Source: Pachypanchax playfairii
Lineage: Eukaryota; Chordata; Actinopteri; Cyprinodontiformes; Aplocheilidae
DNA length: 64,000 bases
Assembly: GCA_006937955.1 (NCBI GenBank)
Contig: SSNP01000092.1
Span: 256,537 to 320,536, forward strand
Reading direction: 5' to 3'
Shown here: piece by piece, positions 13,692 to 25,257 of the stretch
Layout of the letters: every line of letters begins with the position of its first letter
How positions within the stretch are numbered: position 1 is the first letter of the stretch
Position numbers and translations under genes: made by a program
The notes under the pieces: model-generated
Database searches by the model: none
What the model saw: only the letters and a program-made list of their open reading frames with translations
Told to the model about the DNA's origin: nothing

Positions 13692-15453
13692 TTTTCTGTC
13701 TGTCAGCTCTGAATTCTGCGTCCGGGAGAATCCGCGGCTGCGCAGTGGAAGCAGGGACGAGCGGAGGCGCAGCATCCGAAGACGCGCTGTGCAGCAAATT
13801 AATGAGTTGGCAGAGGCCTTCAGGGCTCTCCATCTCTCCTCCATCCAATCCGTGGAGAGGTAACTCTCCAGTGCTGCTCACATCCACAGTCCAGATACAT
13901 TTAACAGTTAGTTGTCACATTTTAGGAAATGACACCTACATTTCCGTGGCTTGTAGTCCCTCCCTTTGACAATGTTCATCATATTGTCCTGGTCCTTCAA
14001 CAAGATATTAATATATACACACTGTTAAAAAATTCTCAGAATCGATTTAAATTTTTTGAAATACATTTCTGAATGTTAAACAGCAGCTGCGCAGCTTTTC
14101 TTTGCAATGATTTTAATTAATAACTTATATAAACAATCTAAAATTATTATTCAGACTTTAAGACTTTCTGCATAAGAGACTGTTGAAGTAATAGGCTTAC
14201 TTCATTTGACCTCATATTTAATCCAATACACCCTCACAAATGCGATAATAAATGGTGACAGTCATTAAAAAAGCAGGTAGCTGCCTGTCAAAACCAGCTG
14301 ACACGCTCCAATGAGCCCATCTGGTAAGCTGACCAAGGTGTGTCACCCCTTTCCGGACCATGTTCTGGACCACCCTGTTCACAACGTCCTCTAGTGGTCA
14401 ACACATCTGCTGCAGTGTTGGTCTAAAATTAAAAAAAAAAAAAGATTTCTTTATCTAGAATGCTGTTAAATGTATAAATGGAACACGTTTTTGTTCGTTT
14501 CAAGGATGAATCATATTTTAAAATGTCGAAAACAACTTCAGAGATTACTGTGCATTTTAATTAAGCTTCAAAGGATCCCACTGAGTTATTTGCTTCAATC
14601 CTGGTGCACTATGGGTAATATTTAATGCAATGTGAAGACAAGTATTTATAAGAGAGGTTTTCAGACATCAGGAGGCTATTTGTTTCCATCATACCAGCTG
14701 CAGTATTTTGCTTCATTTCCCTGGCTCATGATTTATGTGTCGTTCTGTTGCGCTACAGCATTTTGATTTCCATGTTATCAGCTATCAGATTAGCTTGAGT
14801 TATGTTTGTGAGAGAGGGGGATTTTTTTTCCTCAAACGTGGCTTTGTTCCAAAGGTCCAAGATGATCTTCTTGTCATTATGTTTCAGGTTAGTAGTTTTT
14901 TTCTGCATCCATGAGGGTAAAAGGCTCAAAAAATTCACAAAAAAGACACACAAAGGTGAGCAGAAGTCCAAAGCCCACTTTTAAATAATAAAGTATGTGT
15001 GGGCTGGTGAACTGGGCACCCAGGGGAGACCTGGAGCAGAAGTGTGTCAGGCTTCACGCCCCTGAAAAAGAAAAGGATGGAGGACGATGGTAACCCAAAT
15101 GCCTTCCTTGAGCTTTGAACAAACATGGGAAAAGGATGGGCTGAAGAAAGCTTTGGGTCATCAATTTTTCATGAGATACAATGTAAGCAAAGCAAACATG
15201 CTTTTTTCCTCAAGAAGGAACCTAAAGTCCAGAATCTTAAAGAAAACCATCAGTGGATTTCAAATGCATTTGGGTTTTATCTGGAACAACATGAATCATT
15301 TTAATGCCGACAAGAAGACATTAAAAAAAGACAGAAACAGATATTAGTGTTGATGTTTTTAGAGGATCACATGTGTGATTGTTTGGGGGATTGTACAAGT
15401 GGGGGGGGTAAAATCAACAGGAAACACACACAAGTTAATAGATCATTTCAATA
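13692..15453. other. Intergenic DNA between tmem179 and the ELYS-like gene
   Basis: GC-rich promoter-proximal sequence up to about 13880, then AT-rich DNA with homopolymer runs. No exon, RNA gene or repeat that I can identify. It should hold the tmem179 promoter and the 3' UTR of the ELYS-like gene. Confidence 0.45.
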
Positions 15454-18400
15454 TCAGACATTTTTTACTCGTTTACTTTTCCTGCATCTTGTTCTTGCAC
15501 TTCTAATGGCTCCTTGTAGCGATGTCTTCTCAGTCCAACCTGCAGGCTTCTTTTTCTCTGCCTGCAACACAGAACAACGGCAACAACAGACACAGTTACA
15601 GCCTCATATCCTGAGCCGTGATGTGAATGGCCTGATGAAATATTCCTGCACCAATTAATCTTTCCCCTGGGAAAGACTGGGCCAACCACTGATTAAACGC
15701 TTCTAATAGAGGCCATTCATCTCCCCTTGAATCATACACATTCACAGCATCACACAGCACCACGTTGTTCCACCTTCTTTGTGCTAATATTGTGATATTC
15801 ATTAAGCCAGTAGTTCCAGATCAAGCCACTGACTGGTAAACGTATTATGTTTGTACTTGTAGAAAAGTTGTAATTCATAATAAAAAAAAAACTATAGAGA
15901 TTTTGACATTTTTTGACAAATATAATCAGACATTTCAAGAGAAAATCAATTCATGCTGCGTTTATTATTTTAAATGACATCATGGTGGGCGGAGAGCTTA
16001 AAAGGAGGATGTTGATGCTGGAGGACAGAAGAAAAGCGGATGAAGGGGAGTGAAGAGGCCACCTGGTGAGATGTGATGAAGAAAAACCACCAGGGACCAA
16101 AAATGAGATCATCCCAGTCCTGCGTGATGCTTCAACTGGACCAACAGTGACCCCTATCGACCACTTTGGGTATTTTATCTTCTTGTAATGCCCAGTATGC
16201 ATGATGAGAAGTGTGCTATACCTGTTCATCATTTATTTTCTTTGCAGTGAAATCCACAGAGCTGAACAGTCTGCTGGTGCACGAGTCCCTTTGTAGACAA
16301 GATGTCCTGTTATCTGAAAAAGAGCAGAAATAAAACAAGGAGCAAGAGTTGAGATTGTTTTTATCAACTCTGAAAATGGATATTTGACTAAAAACCCATC
16401 TGACACAATCTGTTTAATTCTATGTAGTATTTTCTCATTATAATGTCTTTGACCTTTGTCATGTTGACATGGAGTGGGACAACATGCCACAGGTCTCTGA
16501 GGCCCAGTGGTGATCAGCACAAGCTGGCAGATGGAGGGAGGTGACACACCCTCTTATACAACCACGTAGAAAATGTGGTGGAAGTAAAGTGTATTTCATG
16601 GATGACTGAGTGCTGCAGCAAGGTTAATGAATCATTTCTTACATGCTTCCTTTAGGCAGCCAAGTGTTTGTAACTTCCACCTGCTTCCTGCAGTGAACAA
16701 CTCATTTGATTTTTAATTGCTAGAACACACGATTACTTAAACGCTAATGACCATCACCTATTTTCAAATATTTGATTTTTTTTTTTCTGTGTAAATGGAA
16801 TTTACTTAAGTTTTTTGTTTCCAACGTTAATGATAAAACCAAATTTCTGGTTTGTTTTTATAGTGGACTCACCAATCCTTGATAAACTAGTGGGTGTAGC
16901 CTGCAGATGTTCTTGAGGATGATGCTCCAGTTCTTTCTAAGTATAAAACAGACAATAAGAATCTTACTGCCAAACTGACGTCATGCTTTAATCACGTTAT
17001 TGCACCGTACAAGGTGACGTGCAGAACTACCTGATCACCTGGTGAGATCAGAAAACTATCTGACTGATCTTCACTTTTCCTTAAGACGAAGGTTCCTAAA
17101 GCCCCATCCGAACTATCCACATCTGGAAAAGCCGTATCAACTTCTTCTCCACCTTTTTAGAACAAAATAAATGATTTTCTATTTGGTCAGTCTGTTACAG
17201 CTGCTACTGAGGCGTGTTTTACCCTCTGAATAACCCATCAGTCCTGTTGAAGCTTCTTTGTCCAAGCTGCTGAAGGAAACCTGCTCTGTGGTGCCATCTG
17301 GTGTCATGAACAACTCAGGGTGACCTGGAAAGGAATCAGTAGATGAGGAGTTTCTGCTCTCTTCTTCCTCTTTATCCTCACTTGGGATTTCCTGGTCAAT
17401 GAGCAGAGAAGAAATCCTCTGCAGAGTCACAGTTCTCTCATGTTCTAACAGAGGCGGCGATGAGGCTGATGGGAGTGAAGAAACAGAGATGGAGCTCAGA
17501 TTCTCAGAAGAAGAAACATCCTCTGGTGTCTCTGGCTGCTTCTGTGGCGGGAACAAAAAATCCAAATGCAGTTATAAGTTCTTATAAATAAGTAATTTGA
17601 ATATATTTATATACATAATTAGTATTCAGCTGTATGGGCTACCTGTTCTTTTTCCTCTACCACGTTCAATGAGCAGGAAGTGTGACAATAAGAGGGAAAT
17701 ATTTCCTGATTTTTTGACTTTCTTCTTGCTTGTTTTGGCCACACAACCTCACTGGAATAAAAAACACAATATATCGCTGGGGAAGAATTTATGATTGAAG
17801 ATCATCAAGGCAAATGTAGCTGCAACAGCCTCGGTACCTAATCTTGGGATGTGGTTTCTTCACTTCTATCACAGCCTTCTGGAACATTTTGATCAGTTCC
17901 TCAGTGGACATTGAGCTCCTTTTCTGATGCTGATACAGTTTGGTAGACAGCGGGCATGATGGTAAACAGTCTGGTGAAAAAAAAGGGTCTTTAAGTTGCA
18001 CACAGTGCACTTTGTTCTATCCTCTAGTTAGATTTAAATTTTTTTACCCTTCATTTTCTGTTTCAAGATTGTAGCCTCTGTCCTACTGAAGTATTCTTCA
18101 CCCTGTGGAAGTTATTTTTACAAAATATAATTTTTATATAGTTTATAATTGGTATGAACATGTTTGTTAAAATAGATCTGCTCACATTACATTCCTCAGG
18201 AACATATTTTAAAGTCTCTGCATGCAGATTCAGCCCCTCACAAGCCTGGAGGACGTGCACAACCATGTCATTGCTCTCCTTGTGACTTCTCTTCAACGAT
18301 GCCAAAACTTCAGAATCCCATCTGGAGAATAGAAACACACAAGGAGCCAAAATGAGGCCAAAAACATCCGAGTCACCGCTTGACAATTTTAGGTTAGATC

Positions 18401-20144
18401 TATAACCTGCATTGAAGAAGCACATCTGCACAAAGCTTGGCATCCTCAATGGTCTCTATGGTAGGTCTCATCCACTGGTAATATCTCAGTGCCATATGAG
18501 GCTCCTCCCTCGTCAGGAGCGAACAGATGATGCAGCGATGCTGCCAGGAGAGCCAGGGGCCCGAGGCCCTGGGACTCAGTAATAACTCCATGGATTCCTG
18601 GCAAGATTGTAACATCACTTGATGTGCATCCAAAAACAAACACCAAGATGGCAAAAAAGGAGCATTCTAGTATCAACCCATTAGCTTCACTTGCTGCTGT
18701 ATGAATCTTTTTTGCAGTCCTGTCTAAATACCTTCAAGTGTCCGTGATCCAACATCCAGAAGGCTCTGATTTGTTGTGAAAAGCTGTAAGGAATTGTGAA
18801 AGCATGACAGAAGGACTGTAGAAGGTCATCTTTGCACTGCAGGAAATTTACCACATCCAGGATAAAGTACATAAGCTGTGACAAGGATATTAAGAAAAAT
18901 GCAACCAGAAACAAATCGACATACAAAGGTAAATATGTTGTATTGAACCATGTGACAGTGCTGAATTTGAACGGATACAATGGCCTGGATGGACATGTTG
19001 TCAGCATGAGGAACCAGCACGAGCTTTAGCAGTGCCTGCAGATTCGGAGGAGGATAGCATCGATCTGTGGAGCCTCCAGAAGTCCAAATACATCCATGTT
19101 TTCCACCCAGCTGCATCACCATGCCTTCTATCAAAAAGCTGTATTGTTCTAGTTTATCTTTATTCCAACTGTGGTAGAGAAAAAAAGACAGAAATATTAA
19201 AAACAGCCTAGAAATTAAATGATATTTGACATTTCTTCTGAATCAAAAGCATGCTGCTACCCGGGAGTTTTGAGAGAGGTTTTCAGATAGATGAGCTCCA
19301 TTTCCTTCCACATCTGACAGATACGCTTCAATTCTTGGGCTTTTTAACCACAACGTCAGAGATTAAAATACATTCAGAGTTGAAACTGTGGTTCTATGTG
19401 TTGATTTGTTTGTTTTTTAGTGATGTTAGTACCAGGAAACTTGGGCAGGAGCCCCATGATCCCCCACCACTGAACCAGCTGTCCTAGCCAGATGTGGTGT
19501 TTCAAACTCTGGTGCTGTTGGTTCCAACAGTTGCTTCTGAGATCTGAAGAACCATGTGTGTCCCAGCATGAAACCTCGACAACTACCCAACAACAAAACC
19601 ACAGAAATGATATTATTGTAGGCGTTCCCCGTGTAAAAATGTGAAATCCTGTGCTGTCTGTGCTCCGTGTACCATGGCATAAGTGGAACGCATAGAGCTG
19701 CTTTCTCGCCCACTGAACCAAGGTGAACAGGTTCTGTAACCTCTGGAGCAACAGGTGCACTTTAATAAAGGAGGTCCTGTCCAAAAACATCCACAGACCC
19801 TGACATCGACTGAAGCCTGGGGGAATTATTACGTCATCGCAACAAAAGATTTACCAGACATGATTTCAAGCACTCTGTTCAAAGATCTAACTTCTCCGTA
19901 CTCACACAAGGTTTCCAGCTCCTTTTCAGTAAGTTCTGATGTCCTTCGTATCCAGCAGCTAAATGTTGACAGAGTTCCCTTCAACTCAGCATCACCTTGT
20001 TAAAAGAAACAGAAATTTTATGAAGAATTTACTAAAACTTTCAGTCTGAATATCTTCTTCACCTTCAGCTGCTGATTCCTCCAGCCAGAAGATGATGGAT
20101 CTGATGTTGTTTGCAGCCAAGGCCTCAGACCATTGAGCCTCCAT
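15454..20144 (-). CDS. ELYS-like (AHCTF1-like) protein lacking the beta-propeller, 16 exons
   Basis: Exons in gene order: 20063-20144, 19906-19995, 19673-19816, 19261-19339, 18979-19168, 18732-18875, 18407-18597, 18186-18321, 18048-18102, 17838-17970, 17643-17751, 17223-17541, 17039-17152, 16873-16932, 16222-16313, 15454-15561. Phases close for 681 codons. ELYS/MEL-28 seeds nuclear-pore assembly by binding chromatin and recruiting the Nup107-160 complex. The middle exons match the helical ELYS domain: FLIEGMVMQLG...RCYPPPNLQALL, then YFILDVV...RAFWMLDHGHLK, then SMELLLSP...SWQHRCIICSL...ALRYYQW.RPTIET..DAKL..DVLLQC. The N-terminal propeller of AHCTF1 is absent; the protein starts MEAQWSEALAANN. 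The C-terminal third is Ser/Glu-rich and ends in a basic tail (TRCRKSKRVKNV), with no clear AT-hook. Reading through exon 15 meets a stop at 16216-16218, giving an alternative 647-codon form. Probably a truncated AHCTF1 paralogue. The first four and last three exons are the least certain. Confidence 0.72.
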
Positions 20145-21652
20145 GATGTCACTTAAAAACTCAGATCACTGTGTAAACAGCAGACTGAAAAAATTCATGT
20201 GGTGAATAAAACAGACGGTCATTGACAAATAATGGTTCTTTAGTGCAAGTAGAACATCTAATTCATGCCCCAAATCTTCAGGTGTTCATCCACAGTACAT
20301 GTAATGCACTTAAGGTACCCTGGACGTAATCAGATCAATGGATTGTGTAAAGATTGTAGATTTACTGTTTTCGGTACTTACTTTGCAGCCTCGGTGGGTC
20401 AGTTATCCAGAGTAGTTTGGTTCTGTTTTGGTCTGAGCTGCAGTGAGTGCTGTGAGCTCTTTCTGTCTGTCTTGAGGATTTACCAAGCAGCTGCAGTAAT
20501 GTTCCCTCTTCACACAAGCTACTTTCCTACATGTTAATCCCCTAATCTCACTCTCGGTTAACGTTTCATTGGCTGATTTCAAGCATTGCTGGATTCATGT
20601 GCTGAGAATAAATCTGGGTAGTTCACGTCTCACTTCTTCATATTTTGTTTCTCAGACCTTCCTGTGATCTCTGTCGTGTTTTTTGAGCCGAAGACTTTCC
20701 GAGGATATTTCAAATATTTGTTTTACAAGCAAAATGCCAAGATTTCAAATCCATTTTGACAATGAAACAACAAATTCAACGAAAAATGAAAGTGTGGAGA
20801 TTTCAGTTTGGTTCAGAATCAAAATCATATATCTATATACATTTTGTTCATTATAGACGATTCTTTCAAGAATTAGGATTTTAGTTGTAACATTGAGGTC
20901 AATTTAAATATGTATCTATGATGATGCTGGAGATGTAAGTCAGAAAAGTTTTTTCTTTCAAAAAGAAAAATATATGAACAGACAGAATGCTCTTACATGA
21001 CAGACATCCTCCGCAATCAGATTTGCATAGGTGGCAGAAGGTGGGTCCAAATCCTCAGTGGGACCCAGGGCTGATTAATGATTACAGGGGATTAGTAGTA
21101 GAGTCAGGTTTTGCTAACTAGTCTCACTGTGTCACCTCGAACGCTCGTCTCTGTCTGGACTAAGTCTGAAGATGTCATGAAGAAAACTTGAGATGAGAGA
21201 TGGAATGAGAGAGATGACAGGAGTTGGAGGTAAATGCTGAGCAAACAAATGTGAGTGCAAATTTCATAGATTCATAGTTTTAATTTGCAAAACAATTAAT
21301 GGATACAAAAAAGGAACTGATTAAGATTTTTGCTCAGAATCATCTGTTTTTGTTTGGCTTCAGTTTTTAGGTTAATGTTTTCTGTTCTCATTATTTATTC
21401 TTCTTCTCTGACGTTTGAGAATTTTGTTTTTGTCACAGTTCCCAGCAGTACGAGCAGAATGCAGCGTCCACTCGATATCAGTCATCACTATCAGGCTAAG
21501 CTGCTTATGAGAGGACCTTCAGGGAACAGTACAGCCAAACCCCCTCCCCCCGGTCCCCCGCATCCCTACAAGGATAAACGGATCCTTTTACCTGTCTCCC
21601 ACCTTTAATCCCACCCTGGATTTAAAGGAACTTCTAAAGGAAAGACGTAACT
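20145..21652. other. Intergenic DNA: divergent promoters of the ELYS-like gene and the peripherin-like gene
   Basis: No exon seen. The two genes are transcribed away from each other with 1.5 kb between start codons. A GATTAATGATTA run followed by GGATTA lies at 21072-21094, resembling OTX/CRX-type homeodomain sites. Confidence 0.45.
21072..21094. promoter_or_regulatory. Possible OTX/CRX homeodomain site cluster upstream of the peripherin-like gene
   Basis: TGATTAATGATTA followed by GGGGATTAG lies about 560 bp upstream of the start codon. GGATTA is the CRX/OTX core, and peripherin-2 is a known CRX target in mammals. Such short motifs arise often by chance in AT-rich DNA. Confidence 0.25.
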
Positions 21653-23090
21653 ATGGCAGTTTTAAAAGTGACTTTCACCAAAACAAAGAGGGACAAGTTG
21701 GCTCAGGTGCTGTGGATCCTCAACTGGATCTCAGTGGTTACCGGGGCCATCTTGTTCAGCCTGGGCATCTTCCTCAAGGTGGAGCTCAACAAGCGGGGGG
21801 AGCTGATGGCGGAGAGAGACATCCAGTATGTCCCTAATATGTTAATAGCTGTAGGTCTCATTGCATGTGCCATCAACTTTCTGGGTGGGAAAATCTGCTA
21901 TGACTGTGTGGACACCACCAAGTTCCTGCGTTGGAAGCTGATCATGCTGCCTTACATCATCTGCACCTTCTTCTTCACCTTCTGCGTGCTGGTCGGGGCT
22001 CTGATGTGTTACAGCATGCACTGGGAGCTGGAGGAGTCTCTGAACCTGGGGCTGACGCAGGCCATGAGGTTTTACAAGGACACAGACACGCCAGGACGCT
22101 GCTTCCTGAAACGCACCGTGGACCAGCTGCAGATAGAGTTTCACTGCTGTGGAAACAACGGCTATAAAGACTGGTTTCAGATTCAGTGGATAAGCAACCG
22201 CTACTTGGATATGTCCAAAAAAGAAGTGGTGGAGTAAGTAGAACATGTCCCAGTTCTTTAATGATCATTTATATCAGTGTTATTATTCTGATGCTTTGTC
22301 CACCTTTGGATTATTTAAACACTCTGCAGTTGATCCAAGAAGCTGAATTCTTCTGCTTCTTGTGAGCAACTTGTGAAGTTAAGAGATTTTTTTATGAATA
22401 AAAGGTGTAAAAGGGATCACTTTGAACTTGATTCTTTCATCTGCTCTTCAGCCGACTGAGGAGTAATGTTGAGGGAAAGTACCTGATGAACGGAGTCCCA
22501 TTCAGCTGCTGTAACTTCAACTCCCCCCGGCCCTGCATCCAGCAGCACGTCACCAACAACTCAGCCCACTTTAACTACGAGCACCAGACGGAGGAGCTGA
22601 ACCTGTGGATGAAAGGATGTCGCCAGGCTCTGCTGGAGTACTTCACCCACATCATGCAGTCTATTGGCCTTACAGTACTTATTACCTGGCTGTTTGAGGT
22701 GAGGCAACACAGGTTTTCATTCAAGAGGACCGTTTGAAGTGATCCTCTACAACAAAATCCCAGTTTTTTTTTCTCGTTTTATGTTTCTGTAACAGAATTA
22801 TTTTTGTCTTGTTTCAGCTGTCAGTGTTAACAGGCGTGCGTTACCTCCAAACCTCCTTGGAAAACGTGTTGAGACAGGGAGACCCCAACTCTGACTCTGA
22901 CGGCTGGCTCCTTGAGAACAGCCTCATGGAAACCGCCCGGAGCAACCTGAACATCATCAAGAGCCTCGGCAAGAACAACCAGATCGACTCAGGCAACAAT
23001 GGAGACCCCAACATCAATGTCCCGTCCACGTCCAAGGCACACTATGGACCTGATAATGTCCCACCAAAACACAAAACAGAAACTAGTTGA
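21653..23090 (+). CDS. prph2l: Peripherin-2-type photoreceptor tetraspanin (PRPH2 or its PRPH2-like ohnologue), 3 exons
   Basis: Exons 21653-22233, 22452-22698, 22818-23090; 366 codons plus stop (human PRPH2 has 346) with the family's three-exon layout. Peripherin-2 oligomerises with ROM1 to form the curved rims of rod and cone outer-segment discs. Four membrane helices are visible (about residues 19-41, 60-80, 98-120, 265-285). The large D2 loop has Cys150, the CCG motif at 165-167, WISNRYLD, PFSCC and the NNS glycosylation sequon at 229-231, all at human numbering. Position 172, a human disease hotspot (Arg), is Lys here. The C-tail keeps the SDGWLLE...SLGK block. The VxPx outer-segment targeting motif (human 332-335) is not conserved at the aligned position, where SLMETA stands. 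The neighbour is ubr1, whereas mammalian PRPH2 sits beside UBR2; this favours the prph2l ohnologue, an inference. The symbol is less certain than the family. Confidence 0.93.
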
Positions 23091-23217
23091 ACTTCTTCAG
23101 AGAACATGACCTCAGTGAACCACCGAGCTTTTGATCTTCCTACTCAGGAGATTTATTCTAAGATGATGATTTTCAATTCTCTTCTGGTTATTTTTATATG
23201 GTGTTTTTGAGGTCAGA

Positions 23218-23223
23218 AATAAA
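23218..23223 (+). terminator. Polyadenylation signal AATAAA, peripherin-like gene
   Basis: Canonical hexamer 128 bp after the stop codon, followed by TGTTGTGTCAGTGT as a plausible GU-rich element. Confidence 0.6.
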
Positions 23224-25051
23224 CAGCAAAAGATGAATTTAACTGAAGACATCTGTTGTGTCAGTGTAACAAATCAATGTCTCATAGCCACTTAATGAAG
23301 CTCATGTTTTTATCATAAGTTTTAGTTTTATTAACAAAAAACCTTAAAGTGGCCATCATGGAGAAATGTAGATAAATCAAAATATTCACTTTTCAGGCAA
23401 ATATATAATTTAAAATTCACTGTTTCTGCTTTTAAAAAGCCAATTTGCTTTTTTTCGGTTGAATCTATGGACTTGAGCAACATGGAACACTGAAAGAACT
23501 GAAAGCAAATCTGAGATTGTGTTTTTTTTTTTTTACAAAATCAGTATGAACATTAGCATTGTGCAGTGAGAGTAATGAGTTTTTTTAGTTGTTTATTTTT
23601 AAATAAAAAAAACTTTATGATGGTTATTCAAAGATGTTTACGTGTATAGAAAATGAAGCAACTGAGATATTTATACGTTATGGATTTAACTTTAAGAAAA
23701 TGTCTTAAAACAGAATCCAGAAATCCACGTGATGCACAAATCTTTACACAAACCCTGTTTTTTTTTTTTATCACAAACATGATAATACAGCACAAATCTG
23801 TTTGTCTACACGCCATAAAGCCGTACTGTTGTTGTTTACAAATGATTTACATTTTTGCCTCAGTCTCATGTGACCATGACAGTTCTTTCCAGCTGCCACT
23901 GAAACACTTGAATCAAACTAAAGTATGATGTATGATGCTCTGAGATGAATTTGGGATGAGAGTCAAAATGAGTCGAAACATTTTGTGAAAATCCAATCTG
24001 ACTCAGACTGACTCAGTTTCTCGGCTGAGGTGCTTTTGTCTCTTCATCACTTAAAATCCATGAGTAATTGAGATATTTTGGAATGTTACGTTTACTTCCA
24101 CATTAAATGTGCCTCAGCAATACACTCCGACATCTAATGAACATTTTGCTGGGCGGAGCAACAAAAAGTTGAATCAATCTTTAATTTTCTGACTTTGCTT
24201 CCACTTCAGTGAGTTTAACAGCTGTTATTTGTTGAACAAAGAAGCTTTAGTCTTTTTTGTCTTCATACAAATAAAAGTGTGAAGTAATAAAACTGTTACT
24301 GGATTGAACTTGAAGCTGTGATTCTACGTTAAGTGCAGCAAAATACAGAACAGGCTGGACTGTTTTATTTTATAAGAAACACTTCCATCAGTTAAACAGG
24401 TTGTTTTTGATGTTGTGTCGATTTATAATTGTCTCATCTTCATTTCCATCTTGAAAGTTTTACCCTCAAACACAAAAAGAGGAAAAATATATTCACATCA
24501 ATTCTTCAGTGACAAAATTGTTTAGTTTTTATACATTTAATTCATCTTTAGTGCCTCAAAATAAAAGAAACCGTATCAATTTTTACTTTAATAATAATAC
24601 ACATGCTTGATGTTATTTTCCCATGTGTTATTGGTTAGAATTATCATTGATCATTTAAAAACATGATTTATTGCTGTAAATATGCAGAAATCTGGAATTT
24701 TGTAGGTAGAATTGTTGTGCCAATCCATCAAGAATGAGACTGAGTTTCTCTTGAACACTGATTCAGAATGCAAACAAGTATATAAGCATGATTTCTGTAG
24801 GTTTTATTCATTGTGTCTATACATGAGGAAAGTTGACAGCAGGTTACAGATCTATAACTTAGAGCATCTAAACAATAAAGAAGCAAAAGCAAATCCATAT
24901 TCAGGAAACGTTTAAACCTTTCAGCATGAATTTACCTCCAAAACATTGTATTGTATTGCTTTCAAACACAACACAGGATTCTGAAAATTCACAGAATTAC
25001 TGAGGAAAATCAGATCAACTAAAAATAGAATAGAGTGTTTAATGTTTGGAT

Positions 25052-25057
25052 TTTATT
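25052..25057 (-). terminator. Polyadenylation signal AATAAA (minus strand), ubr1
   Basis: TTTATT on the plus strand, about 200 bp beyond the ubr1 stop codon at 25258-25260. This is the nearest canonical hexamer that I noticed in the right orientation. Confidence 0.45.
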
Positions 25058-25257
25058 TGAATGAGTTTCTTTCCAAAACAAAAAAAACATACACATCCTC
25101 AATGCAGGTGATCAAACTGAAACAAGGCGACTTGGGTTACATTTTCATCTTTCACCGCTCTCAAAGGGATCAGTTGATTTGGACTGCAGAAGGCTTTATA
25201 TAAGTGAATTGTGTGTGCGCTGGGAGCACTGGACTGCAGTCACAGCTGGAGGAACGA

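Larger units (their letters stand above)
23091..25257. other. Convergent 3' regions of the peripherin-like gene and ubr1
   Basis: AT-rich with several poly(T)/poly(A) runs; no exon recognised. AATAAA at 23218-23223 (+) is a good poly(A) signal 128 bp past the peripherin-like stop. TTTATT at 25052-25057 (AATAAA on the minus strand) lies about 200 bp past the ubr1 stop. Confidence 0.5.

Noticed and set aside
13692..13844. N-terminal extension of tmem179
   Set aside because: The frame stays open upstream of 13691, but the extension has no family resemblance, and the family N-terminus fits the Met at 13691.
15347..15658. Plus-strand frame of 103 codons
   Set aside because: Lies opposite the putative last exon of the ELYS-like gene; no family resemblance.
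21842..22246. Minus-strand open frame across the peripherin exon
   Set aside because: Antisense shadow of a clearly coding exon with biased codon composition.
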